A stretch of DNA of 64,000 nucleotides from Bog-756 sp963813525 (GTDB lineage: Bacteria > Actinomycetota > Acidimicrobiia > Acidimicrobiales > RAAP-2). Made by a program: the position numbers and the translations under genes. This document shows, piece after piece, positions 51,831-60,112 of this stretch. The stretch spans positions 1,116,001-1,180,000 of the forward strand of contig CAWEZI010000005.1 in the NCBI GenBank assembly GCA_963813525.1, given 5' to 3'. The notes beneath the pieces are model-generated. The model ran no database searches. It saw nothing but the letters and a program-made list of their open reading frames with translations, and had not been told where the DNA came from. The number at the start of each line of letters is the position of its first letter. Position 1 is the first letter of the stretch.

Positions 51831-52934
51831 TCAGACCTCGGCTGTCATCTCGGCCCAGAGGAACCCGGCGAGCTCACGAGCGATGGCGGCGGCCACCACG
51901 GAGCGGACATTCTTGTGGGTGGCCAGTTGTCGGAACCGCTTGGACAGGCGAACCTGTGCCGCCCACGAGCGGGCCACGGTCTCGGGTGGGACACCCTTCT
52001 GACGTTCTCTGATACCGACACCGACGTTGGGGCTGTGCTGGTAGGCCCAGGCCGCTTCGCAGAGTTGGCCTCGGAGGTGGGCATTGCCGGCCCGGGTGAT
52101 GGACCCCCGGCGCTGGGTCAGTCCGGTCGAGTTCTCCCCGGGCACCAGGCCTGTGAAGCTCATAAAGGGTCTGGCCTTGGGGAAACGACGCCAGTCGAAC
52201 ACCTCGGCGGCCAGACACAGCGCACCGATGCGGGTCACTCCCCGGTAGGCGGCCAGTCGAGCCACCTGCTCGCCGAATGGGTCGGTGGCGCACCAGGGCA
52301 GCAGGTCGGCCTCGACTGCCTCGAGAGCGGTGTCTCGCAGCTTCACTGTGGCCAGATAGTGGGAGTAAGTGGTGGCGATGGCCGGGTCGTCGAAGGACAA
52401 GGTGGCCAACCACCGGCGGTGGCGTTCGGTCCAAGGCGACCCGGCCCGCCACACCACACTGTGGCGAAGCAGGAATCCGCTCAGACGGTTGCGGGCCCGG
52501 GTGAGATCTTGGACCATGTCACCCCGTGTCCGACAGAGATCTCGGACTCCTTCTTGGGACGGTGTGGGGATGGCGATAGGAGTGAGCTCGCCGGCCCGGT
52601 GCAGCCCCGCCAGCCGCCTGGCATCCCTCCGATCGGTCTTGACCCGATCACCCGAGCCTTTCGGGATGAGGGACGGGGCCACCACGTCGCACTTGACTCC
52701 CATCGAGAGCAGCAGACGTTGGAGGTCGTAGCCGGTCGGGCCCGCCTCGTAGCAGGCCCAGATCCCTTTCGGGGGCCCGACCCGCTTGATCAGGCGACGG
52801 ACCGAGTCTGTGTCGTGGAAGATCTTGTCGACTTCAGCGACATCACGATCGGGTGGCAGGACCGCCACGGCGATTGAGTTTTTCGACACGTCCATCCCTA
52901 GATGGACGAACCCTCGGTGGGCAATACTGGACAC
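51831..52934 (-). CDS. IS110-family transposase
   Basis: The 367-residue protein has the N-terminal RuvC-like DEDD domain (LGMDVSKNSIAVAVL with the first Asp, CYEAGPTGYDLQRLL with Glu, KTDRRDARRLAGL with Asp-Asp). The C-terminal Tnp20 domain has LAAYRGVTRIGALCLAAEV, FMSFTGLVPGENSTG and ITRAGNAHLRGQL with a conserved Ser. It appears intact. IS110 elements use a bridge (seek) RNA from the non-coding end to choose target and donor. Confidence 0.93.
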   Translation of the reverse strand: MSSIAHRGFVHLGMDVSKNSIAVAVLPPDRDVAEVDKIFHDTDSVRRLIKRVGPPKGIWACYEAGPTGYDLQRLLLSMGVKCDVVAPSLIPKGSGDRVKTDRRDARRLAGLHRAGELTPIAIPTPSQEGVRDLCRTRGDMVQDLTRARNRLSGFLLRHSVVWRAGSPWTERHRRWLATLSFDDPAIATTYSHYLATVKLRDTALEAVEADLLPWCATDPFGEQVARLAAYRGVTRIGALCLAAEVFDWRRFPKARPFMSFTGLVPGENSTGLTQRRGSITRAGNAHLRGQLCEAAWAYQHSPNVGVGIRERQKGVPPETVARSWAAQVRLSKRFRQLATHKNVRSVVAAAIARELAGFLWAEMTAEV

Positions 52935-53080
52935 GGCTGGCTCCTTCCTTCCGTATGTCGGCTCCGTTCACCGCATAAGTGAATGATCCACGTAAATGCG
53001 GATGCCGGAGGAGCCGGCCGTTCCATACTGAATCTGGGATAGACCGCTCCCGCTCGCTCACGCATTATGAGGCAGGGGCT
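52935..53080 (-). ncRNA. Candidate IS110 bridge RNA region
   Basis: In IS110-group elements the bridge RNA is encoded upstream of the transposase. Here nested stems occur: GGCTCC (52960-52965) with GGAGCC (53010-53015), enclosing CCGCAT (52971-52976) with ATGCGG (52996-53001). The structure fits a stem with an internal loop. The RNA itself is inferred, not shown. Confidence 0.45.
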
Positions 53081-53350
53081 TTATTAGTTAATGGGTGGGC
53101 GGTGCCACCCCTGAGTTCATCCTTGCCTTCAATCGTGTCGGTCGCGATGACCAGAGTTGCAAGGTCCGTCTTGACCGCCGATCTGCACGTAAAGACTCCG
53201 GGCACTACGCAGATACAGGCAAGTGTTTTTCTGGAGTGTTCTCAGTCGAACCCGACTCCATGCGACAGCGGTGCTCCTACTACAACCGATCCGCCACCGC
53301 CCTCCCCGCTCACCGTCAACGTGACGGTTCGTGCTTCGACGTCGTCGTGA
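53081..53350 (+). pseudogene. C-terminal fragment of a secreted protein
   Basis: The frame encodes LTADLHVKTPGTTQIQASVFLECSQSNPTPC and a Pro/Thr-rich tail ending in LTVNVTVRAS. This resembles the end of an exported Thr-rich protein. No start or signal sequence is in frame, and the IS110 element lies just upstream, so it may have been cut by the insertion. Confidence 0.35.
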
Positions 53351-53410
53351 TGGGCGGATGCATAACCGACGGTATGGGAGACACAGGGCCCCAGCAAGAG
53401 GGATCCATGG

Positions 53411-53851
53411 TCAAAGGCCCCCCGGATCGAGATTGCCCAGCTGGGCATCATGAAAGAACACGATGCAGAGGACGACAAGCAGGAACATCCCGATGGAGAG
53501 TGAGAGGACGAGAATGACTGTCCATCGTCTAGGTGGTGCGGAGGAGGTGGACGCAGCAAGGCGCTCACGAACGTAAACCGCGACATCGGCGATACCGAGG
53601 GCCACGCTGAGCGGCATCAGCCAGAAGAGTAGTGCGGACACGATGGAGGGGAACACAAGCAAAAACCAGACCAGCGACAATGCGTTCAAGGCAAATGTGG
53701 AGGCACCGATCCATATCGCCCAGATCACAACTGGTCGCGGCATTCTTCGACCAGGTATCGGAGCTGCTTCCATGCGCCCGGACCCGAGGGTCATAGATAC
53801 CACGCCGGAGAGCAGTAGGAAAGAATATACGGCCACAAGCGGCACGAGCAC
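53411..53851 (-). CDS. Hypothetical four-helix membrane protein
   Basis: The 146-residue protein has four hydrophobic helices (LVAVYSFLLLSGVVSMTLG, VVIWAIWIGASTFALNAL, LVFPSIVSALLFWLMPLSVALG, and VILVLSLSIGMFLLVVLCIVFF) with a short Arg-rich loop. No family recognised. The hairpin copy just upstream is in the minus orientation. Confidence 0.6.
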   Translation of the reverse strand: MLVPLVAVYSFLLLSGVVSMTLGSGRMEAAPIPGRRMPRPVVIWAIWIGASTFALNALSLVWFLLVFPSIVSALLFWLMPLSVALGIADVAVYVRERLAASTSSAPPRRWTVILVLSLSIGMFLLVVLCIVFFHDAQLGNLDPGGL

Positions 53852-53856
53852 AGGAC

Positions 53857-53894
53857 CGAGCCGGTCGGATGCATCATTTTCTCATTATCGGCCC
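53857..53894 (-). repeat. Hairpin repeat copy 15 (minus orientation)
   Basis: On the minus strand: GGGCCGATAATGAG and, further on, CCGACCGGCTCGG. The second inverted copy; the central part is diverged. Confidence 0.45.
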
Positions 53895-54074
53895 GAGTAA
53901 ATGGAGGCTGAAGCTGGCTAGTCCGGAAGTACCGCTCAGTCGCCCCGCGTCATCACGACGGGGACGCCAGTTGGTGCTCGGCAACCTTAGGTCGAACTGC
54001 CCCGACGGCGACTCGCGAGCGGGTTCCGTGCCAGCTTCCGGCTCCCAGTCAGATAGCCGCCGCCAAGCTGGGAA

Positions 54075-54653
54075 TCAGGGATAGGTCGATGCCGGAGAGT
54101 CCGAGGCTTTTGGGGTGTTTTGATGGGGATTTTGACGAAGCACAGCCGCCGTGAGTTCCTCAACAATGTCGTCGCTTGGCGTCGAAGTCGTATCGAACGT
54201 CCAATGCGCAGGAAGTGCGTCCAGCAGTGGGCCGATCCGGTCATAGCTCATTCGAAGAAAATCGGGGTCCCTCGATATTTGGCGGTTACGGTCCGCAGCG
54301 ACTCGCTCAAGTGCTGCCTCGTAGGTAGTGGTCAGTCGAACGTAGGAGACCTGAGTTGCCGGAGGAATGTTGTTTAGAATGGCCTCCATCGCTCCTGGCT
54401 CGAATAGTGGCCCGTGGGCTATTACGTCAACGCCTTGAGCAAGCCAGGCGGCAATGTGCTTTCCAAAGGCGACCTGTGCGTTACGAAAGCGGTCCGCGGT
54501 GAGTTCGGTCCAGTTGCCTGACGCCTCTACGGCTTCGTCGAGGTCGAGAACAGCAACTTCTTGGCCTTCGTCACGGAGTCTCGCTCCGACTGCCCCAGCG
54601 AGCGTCGATTTGCCCGAGGCGACGGGACCGACGATTACGATCAAGCACTGCAC
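54075..54653 (-). CDS. P-loop nucleoside/antibiotic-kinase-like ATPase
   Basis: GTG 54653 starts QCLIVIVGPVASGKSTLAGAVG, a clear Walker A. The acidic strand VAVLDLDEAVEA and the LID-like AALERVAADRNRQISRDPDFLR suggest a small-molecule kinase of the adenylate/gluconate/CPT type. 192 residues. A 12-codon leader ORF (ATG 54676, MTDAAIIAVCSA) precedes it, overlaps its start and is translated from the leader repeat's Shine-Dalgarno. The substrate is unknown. Confidence 0.72.
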   Translation of the reverse strand: MQCLIVIVGPVASGKSTLAGAVGARLRDEGQEVAVLDLDEAVEASGNWTELTADRFRNAQVAFGKHIAAWLAQGVDVIAHGPLFEPGAMEAILNNIPPATQVSYVRLTTTYEAALERVAADRNRQISRDPDFLRMSYDRIGPLLDALPAHWTFDTTSTPSDDIVEELTAAVLRQNPHQNTPKASDSPASTYP

Positions 54654-54683
54654 ACGGCGATTATCGCAGCATCCGTCATCCGA

Positions 54684-54731
54684 CAACTCCTTCGAGCGCT
54701 GGCCTCTCGGATGATACCGAGGTGCGGGGTC
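54684..54731 (-). repeat. Leader repeat L, copy 2
   Basis: Nearly identical to 47403-47450. On the minus strand it carries the small hairpin and CGAAGGAGTTG upstream of ATG 54676, which opens a 12-codon leader ORF ahead of the kinase gene. Confidence 0.8.
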
Positions 54732-54743
54732 GTGTGCCCCGTA

Positions 54744-54792
54744 GGTGCCGGTCGCAGACATAAGCTCCACCGAGCCGGTGTTCAGGGGCAGG
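54744..54792 (+). repeat. Hairpin repeat copy 16
   Basis: GTGCCGGTCGCAGACATAAG, CTCCACCGAG, loop CCGGTG, TTCAGGGGCAGG. A clean copy directly after the leader repeat. Confidence 0.65.
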
Positions 54793-54975
54793 CCGCTCGG
54801 AACTGCGCGAAGCTCTATTTGTGCAACGAAACGTACGGGTCGTGGCTTATGGGTGTGCGATGGCCGTCGACCTCGCCTCTCGGGGTCGCTGGCTGCGGCA
54901 GCTCGCCTTCCGTTTCGCCCGCCATCTCGACCACTCTGACGGCCATCGCTGGACGACACCGGCAAGGAGGACATC

Positions 54976-57117
54976 ATGCCCCGCATCACTCTCACCAGGG
55001 GGATCTGGCGGATAACTAAGCAGGGGATCACCGTATTCACTGTTGCTGCTCTGACGATGCTGGTTGCGGGCACCGTCATCCTCCTCGAACAGTCGACTGT
55101 GGGGGCTTCCGCACCCTCGCCCACCGCCTACGTCGCCAATTCCGGCACCAATACCGTGACTCCGATCAACACGTCCACCAACACGGCAGAGTCACCGATC
55201 ACCGTGGGGAACGCGCCTGGCGCCATCGCCGTCACCCCCAACGGAAAGACCGCCTATGTCTCCAATAGCAGCAGTGGCACGGTGACTCCTATCGACACGA
55301 CCACCAACATTGCCGGGACACCGATCACCGTCGGGTCGTTCCCCGATGCCATCGCCATCACTCCCAATGGACAGACCGCCTATGTCGTCAGCGCTGGTAA
55401 CCACACCGTAATCCCGATAGACACGGCCACCGACGTCGCCGGGACGCCCATCTCCGTGGGGACCGCACCTGGGGCCATCGCCATCACTCCCAACGGACGG
55501 ACCGCCTATGTCGTCAGCGTCGGCACTCACGCCGTGACCCCGATAGATACGACCACCAAGATCGCCGGGACGCCGATCACCGTGGGCAGCGCACCTGGAG
55601 GCATCGCCGTCACCCCCAATGGACAGACTGCCTACGTGACCAACGAGGGAAGTGGCACCGTGACCCCCATCAAGACGGCCGACAACACGGCTGGGACGCC
55701 GATCTCCGTGGGGACCGATCCGGTCGGGATCGCCGTTACCCCCAACGGGAAGACGGCTTATGTCGCCAATAGCAGCAGTGGCACGGTGACTCCCATCGAC
55801 ACGACCACCAACCTGGCCGGCACGCCGATCACCGTGGGCACTGGCCCGGAAGGCATCGCCGTCACTCCCAACGGCGAGACCGCTTATGTCACCAATAGCA
55901 GCAGCGGCACGGTGACTCCCATCGACACGACCACCGACCTGGCCGGCGCGCCGATCACCGTGGGCACTGGCCCGGAAGGCATCGCCGTCACTCCCGACCA
56001 GGCGCCGACCGCTGCCTTCAGCGCGACCCCCGGTCCTGCTGGCTCGGCGACATCGTTCAATGCCTCGGCCTCTTCCAGCCCGGTGGGCACCATCGCCTCC
56101 TACACCTGGAACTTCGGTGACGGGAGCGCGCCCTCTACGACTTCCAGCTCCACCATCACCCATACCTATGCCAGTGCCGGCTCCTACACCGTGACCCTGA
56201 CCGTGACCAACTCACAAGGGACGTCGACCTCCCAGGTCTTCACTGGACAGACGGTGTCCAACAACGGGGGGCCTTCGGCAACCACCAGCCAGTCGGTGAC
56301 AACCACCCAGTCGGGGACAACCACCCAGCCGCCACCGAATCATTCTTCAGGCTACGACCTGGTGGGGACCGATGGCGGGGTTTTCGTCTTCCCCACCGAC
56401 CAGCCCAGTGGCTTCTTCGGATCTCTTCCCGGCTTGGGAATCCACGTCAACAACATCGTGGGGATGGTCCCGACCCGCGCCCACAGCGGCTACTTCTTGG
56501 TGGGCTCCGACGGTGGGGTGTTCGCCTTCAATGCTCCCTTCGCCAATTCGCTTCCCGGTATCGGGGTCCACGTCAATGACATCGTGGGCATCGTGGCTAC
56601 TTCCAATGGCCAGGGCTACTGGCTGGTTGGTCGAGACGGTGGGGTGTTCGCCTTCAACGCACCTTTCCTCAACTCACTGCCAGGGATGGGAGTGCATGTG
56701 GACGACATCATCGGTATGGCGGCAGCTCCGAACGGGGCAGGCTATTGGCTGATCGGATCCGGCGGTACCGTGTACAACTTCGGTGTCCCCAACTTTGGTT
56801 CGGCCGCTGGGACATCTTCTCCGGTCAGCGCTATCCAATCCACACCCGATGGCGGAGGCTACTGGATCGTTACCCAGAACGGATCGGTGTACGGATTCGG
56901 CGACGCCCAATACCATGGGAGCCTTCCAAGCATTGGAGTTTCTCCCAATCACCCGGTGATCGGCATCGTACCCACCGTCGATAACCGTGGCTACTGGCTG
57001 ATTGGCTCCGACGGCGGCATCTTCGCTTTCGGTGATGCCCCCTTTGACGACTCGCTCCCAGGCCTCGGCGTCTCCGTCAGCAATATCACCGGAGCCGTGC
57101 CCACCGAGGTCGGCTGA
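54976..57117 (+). CDS. Secreted YVTN beta-propeller/PKD surface protein
   Basis: AGGAGG precedes the ATG. Residues about 15-45 are a signal or anchor (TVFTVAALTMLVAGTVILL). Residues about 48-340 hold seven to eight YVTN-type repeats (TAYVxNSxSGTVTPIDTTT, then ITVGxxPxxIAVTPNG). A PKD domain with YTWNFGDGSAP spans about 343-430, followed by a Thr/Ser/Pro linker. About six blades of the GYWLIGSDGGIFAFGDAPF type (457-713) complete it. A lectin-like or matrix-binding role on the cell surface is inferred. The last module is the same family as the protein at 46430. Confidence 0.85.
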   Translation: MPRITLTRGIWRITKQGITVFTVAALTMLVAGTVILLEQSTVGASAPSPTAYVANSGTNTVTPINTSTNTAESPITVGNAPGAIAVTPNGKTAYVSNSSSGTVTPIDTTTNIAGTPITVGSFPDAIAITPNGQTAYVVSAGNHTVIPIDTATDVAGTPISVGTAPGAIAITPNGRTAYVVSVGTHAVTPIDTTTKIAGTPITVGSAPGGIAVTPNGQTAYVTNEGSGTVTPIKTADNTAGTPISVGTDPVGIAVTPNGKTAYVANSSSGTVTPIDTTTNLAGTPITVGTGPEGIAVTPNGETAYVTNSSSGTVTPIDTTTDLAGAPITVGTGPEGIAVTPDQAPTAAFSATPGPAGSATSFNASASSSPVGTIASYTWNFGDGSAPSTTSSSTITHTYASAGSYTVTLTVTNSQGTSTSQVFTGQTVSNNGGPSATTSQSVTTTQSGTTTQPPPNHSSGYDLVGTDGGVFVFPTDQPSGFFGSLPGLGIHVNNIVGMVPTRAHSGYFLVGSDGGVFAFNAPFANSLPGIGVHVNDIVGIVATSNGQGYWLVGRDGGVFAFNAPFLNSLPGMGVHVDDIIGMAAAPNGAGYWLIGSGGTVYNFGVPNFGSAAGTSSPVSAIQSTPDGGGYWIVTQNGSVYGFGDAQYHGSLPSIGVSPNHPVIGIVPTVDNRGYWLIGSDGGIFAFGDAPFDDSLPGLGVSVSNITGAVPTEVG

Positions 57118-57163
57118 TCACGGGCCCCGGAGGCTCTGTGTAGCGGTTGTCCCGTACGCCCGC

Positions 57164-57245
57164 ATGTGCCGTTCATGGACAGTTAGCCGCTCGCAAGCGC
57201 ACGCCGGTCAAAAAGGCTCCCCGAGCCGGTGTTCAGGGTCACCCT
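57164..57245 (+). repeat. Hairpin repeat copy 17, full extended form
   Basis: CGTTCATGGACAGTTAGCC, GCACGCCGGTC, then CTCCCCGAG, loop CCGGTG, TTCAGGGTCACCC. Best example of the long version, between two convergent genes. Confidence 0.75.
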
Positions 57246-57251
57246 CTTCGT

Positions 57252-57791
57252 TCAACCGCAGTGGATGACTTCAGTCAAGTACCAACCCGGGGCGGCGGCC
57301 GGGGCCACGGTGAACACGGCCTCCCCTGGCGGATAGTTCATCGGGTTGGGATGGGTCGTCGAGGAGTCCGACGTTTTGATGTCATGGGTGAAGTAACACG
57401 TGTAGTCACCTGCAGGATTCTGGGAGCAGCGGTCGAACCGGAGGTTCACCATCTGCGCTGCCATCGAGTCCATTTGTTCGCGTCCCGCAGGGTCGGTGAC
57501 GTAGTCGATTTCCTGGACATTGCCCGAGTTCCACGCGGTTGCGAGATAGTGCATTGCAACATCGGGTGTGGCGAAGTGAGGACTGCCTACCGCCGAGCAC
57601 ACGCTGTTGACCGGGACCGTATCTGAAGTGCCAGAAGTGCTTGACAGGGGACAGGACGTAGTCGTTGTCGCGGCAATGCTTGTCGTTGTTTGCAGTGCAT
57701 CCGGGGTTGTCGAGGCAGCACTGCCGCACGCCGCGACTAGAAGCCCAGTCGCGGCGACGGCCGCTGCGCAGAGGCTTCGGCGATGTCTCAC
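57252..57791 (-). CDS. Secreted lipoprotein, hypothetical
   Basis: GTG 57791 gives RHRRSLCAAAVAATGLLVAACGS with lipobox LVAAC. A Thr/Ser-rich linker precedes a compact domain with four Cys (SSCPLSSTSG, NSVCSAVG, DRCSQNPAGDYTCYF). It includes AMHYLATAWNSGNVQEIDYVTDPAGREQM, reminiscent of NTF2-like or SnoaL-type modules. Function unknown. Confidence 0.7.
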   Translation of the reverse strand: MRHRRSLCAAAVAATGLLVAACGSAASTTPDALQTTTSIAATTTTSCPLSSTSGTSDTVPVNSVCSAVGSPHFATPDVAMHYLATAWNSGNVQEIDYVTDPAGREQMDSMAAQMVNLRFDRCSQNPAGDYTCYFTHDIKTSDSSTTHPNPMNYPPGEAVFTVAPAAAPGWYLTEVIHCG

Positions 57792-57979
57792 TCCCAAAGC
57801 GTAGCCAGGACCTGGTGCGTCGGAGCCGACCAAATGGCTGAGGGACACCCAGTTGATCGCTGGGCTCCTCCCATCCGGCGTTATCGGACGCTGACAGCGA
57901 CGACGCAGCTACTAGGAGCTGGGGCCTTCGGTAACGGGCCGTGCCGGCTGTACTTACGGCCGCTGGCATCATTGAATAC

Positions 57980-58615
57980 ATGTCCGACCCACCCCCGGAG
58001 CCTCGGGAGGTAGTCCGGCTCGGCTACGACCAGCTGTCCGCAAGCTATCGCTCTGACGACGCCGACCCTGAGGAGTACCGAGGCTGGACCGACGAGCTGC
58101 TGGGAGCACTATCGCTAGGTAGCCGAGTGCTCGATGTTGGCTGCGGCAATGGCGTCCCAATGGCCAGGCGCCTTGTGGAGGGCTGCCACCAAGTCACCGG
58201 TCTCGACATCAGTGAGCGGCAGATAGAGCGTGCTCGCAAGCTGGTTCCGGGTGCGACATTTCTTGTTTCGGACATGGGTCGTCGGATTTGGGAGCCAGCA
58301 TCATTTGATGCAGTCATCGTTCTTTATTCACTCATTCATGTGCCGCTTGCAATCTAACCGTCCGTGGTTGAGCAGATCGCCGATTTTTTGGTTGACGGAG
58401 GGATTCCCTTGGCCACCGTGGGCTGGGAAGCATGGACGGGCACTGACGAAGACTGGCTTGGAAGTGGCGTGAACATGTGGTGGAGCCAATCCGACCAAGC
58501 GACGTACCGAACCTGGTTGGAGGCTGCGGACCTAGAGGTCATTGAAAGCAGATTCGTCCCGGACGGCGAGAGCGGCCATGCGCTCTTCTGGGCACGACGC
58601 CGATGCCGCATGTGA
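57980..58615 (+). pseudogene. Class I methyltransferase interrupted by one in-frame stop
   Basis: ATG 57980 starts SDPPPEPREVVRLGYDQLSASY, then the SAM motif VLDVGCGNGVPMARR, VTGLDISERQIERA and FDAVIVLYSLIHVPL. TAA at 58355 interrupts, and the same frame continues VVEQIADFLVDGGIPLATVGWEAW to ALFWARRR. Only one stop separates otherwise intact halves. A 138- or 125-residue product, readthrough, or recent loss of function are all possible. Confidence 0.7.
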
Positions 58616-58640
58616 ATATCCCCGAGCCGCTGTCGTGGAC
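58607..58640 (+). repeat. Hairpin repeat copy 18
   Basis: GTGAATATCCCCGAG, loop CCGCTG, TCGTGGACG, starting at the methyltransferase stop codon. Confidence 0.5.
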
Positions 58641-58700
58641 GAGGTGAGGCGGGCGCGAATCGCGGACGACCCTACAAGCGAAAGGCGACATCCAACTGGA

Positions 58701-59147
58701 TTACGGAGTGACGTGGTAACTGACCACCGTCAACGCCCCGGCGCTGGTACGACAAGCCGTCCCCGACACCGAATCACCCACATGGAGAAGGTGCGCCGCG
58801 CTTCCGGTCACGCTGGTAACAACATCTGAGGCGTCGTACTCGGTCGAACCTAAGGGGCATTCCCCTCGGCCGGGGGTGGTGACAGAACCAGAGAACGAAA
58901 CCGAACCAGGGTGCTTGCCACTCCAGCTAATAGTCCCGCCGGTCGCAAGTGAGGTGCCTACGGCATTTCCGTTAGCCCAGGGGGTATGACACCCTCTGAA
59001 ATGAAGGGTCCCCGTGAGCGACCCAGTGACCTTGGCGCAGGTGATCGGAGATGACGCTCCGGCCGTGCTCGATGTTCCGACGATCCCCACCGTAGCCGCC
59101 GACATCGGAATCGCCAGCGCTGCCGCTGCCACCATGATCCTTCGCAT
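58701..59147 (-). CDS. Small secreted protein, hypothetical
   Basis: ATG 59147 follows AAGGGGG. The signal peptide (RRIMVAAAALAIPMSAATVGIVGTSSTAGAS) is followed by a Gly/Ser/Thr-rich beta domain with four Cys (ITCAKVTG, RGCHTPWA, RGECPLGS, GTACRTSAG). Similar small exported proteins are common in actinobacteria and of unknown function. Confidence 0.68.
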   Translation of the reverse strand: MRRIMVAAAALAIPMSAATVGIVGTSSTAGASSPITCAKVTGSLTGTLHFRGCHTPWANGNAVGTSLATGGTISWSGKHPGSVSFSGSVTTPGRGECPLGSTEYDASDVVTSVTGSAAHLLHVGDSVSGTACRTSAGALTVVSYHVTP

Positions 59148-59319
59148 TGTTACCCCCTTGTTCGGCATGCATCATCTGCCGTATTGGCTTGCATTGAACT
59201 CTACCGAGATGGTGTTAGGGATCTATTAGGCTCCCTCGTCCGGAAAGAATCAGAACTCATTCCAACCGGGACAGCTCTCGTCTGGTTACCCCACGCCCGC
59301 AGTACAGGTCAGCAACAGT

Positions 59320-59354
59320 CATTAGCGACTCGTTCCCGGCGGTAGGGGGCGGTG
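59320..59354 (+). repeat. Hairpin repeat copy 19
   Basis: CATTAGCGACTCGTTCCCGGCGGTAGGGGGCGG, similar in its right half to copy 4. Confidence 0.5.
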
Positions 59355-59408
59355 CAAACCGTCCTCCCACCGTGAATGCAGAGGTTGGAGGTCGCGTAGC
59401 CTTGAGAA

Positions 59409-60071
59409 GTGCCTAGTAAAGACCAGGTGGCGGCCGCCCGAGCTGTCTATGACATAGCGGCGCGGACGTATGTCGAGTTAGTGGGCGCGGACATCAGCTC
59501 GGCGACAGAATGTCCAATTGACCGATCGCTGCTCGTGGCCTTCATTGAGCTGATCAAGAAACAAGCCATCAGTCGAGTTGCCGATGTTGGTTGCGGACCA
59601 GGCCGAGTGGCGGCCTTCATGGCTGATCATGGTCTCGACGTCATCGGCGTGGACGTGTCCCAAGAGATGCTCGGGATCGCCAGCACTGCACATCCGCAGA
59701 TCGAGTTCGAAGAGGGCCAACTCGATGCGCTTCCCATCTCATCGGGGGTGCTCGCTGGTGCGGTCTGCTGGTATTCGATTATCTATACACCTCCGGATCG
59801 GCTGGTCGTGTCGTTCGACGAACTTGCGAGGGTCTTGATGCCGGGTGGCTATTTGCTCCTAGCGTTTCAGGCGGAGGGTGAGCCAGTACACCGAGAAGAT
59901 GCTTTCGGCACCCACCTGCCGCTCACCAGCTACAGGCACAGCGTGAAAGATGTTGCCGACCGCCTAGAGGACACAGGTTTCAAGATCTCCACCACGGTTC
60001 TCAGGGCACCCGAACTGGAGCACGAAGACACCTCGCAAGGATTCGTCATCGCCACTGGCCCACTCTCGTAA
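59409..60071 (+). CDS. Class I SAM-dependent methyltransferase
   Basis: GTG 59409 starts PSKDQVAAARAVYDIAARTYVELVG. The SAM motif is VADVGCGPGRVAAFMADHG, the acidic strand IGVDVSQEMLGIAS, and the catalytic-side strand AGAVCWYSIIYTPPDRL. The 220-residue protein ends QGFVIATGPLS. Different from the 57980 homologue. The substrate is unknown. The ribosome-binding site is weak. Confidence 0.85.
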   Translation: MPSKDQVAAARAVYDIAARTYVELVGADISSATECPIDRSLLVAFIELIKKQAISRVADVGCGPGRVAAFMADHGLDVIGVDVSQEMLGIASTAHPQIEFEEGQLDALPISSGVLAGAVCWYSIIYTPPDRLVVSFDELARVLMPGGYLLLAFQAEGEPVHREDAFGTHLPLTSYRHSVKDVADRLEDTGFKISTTVLRAPELEHEDTSQGFVIATGPLS

Positions 60072-60079
60072 CCGAGAAG

Positions 60080-60112
60080 CTGTGGCTCCTCGAACCGGTT
60101 TTCTGGGTCTGC
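60080..60112 (+). repeat. Hairpin repeat copy 20
   Basis: GGCTCCTCGAACCGGTTTTCTGGGTCTGC. The CCGGT core is kept; the arms are partly paired. Confidence 0.5.

Larger units (their letters stand above)
51831..53080 (-). mobile_element. IS110-family insertion sequence (limits approximate)
   Basis: The span covers the intact transposase and the non-coding left end upstream of it. IS110 elements lack terminal inverted repeats, so the exact ends cannot be set from one copy. Flanking genes (a protease-like fragment on the left, a secreted-protein fragment on the right) are both broken. Confidence 0.55.
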
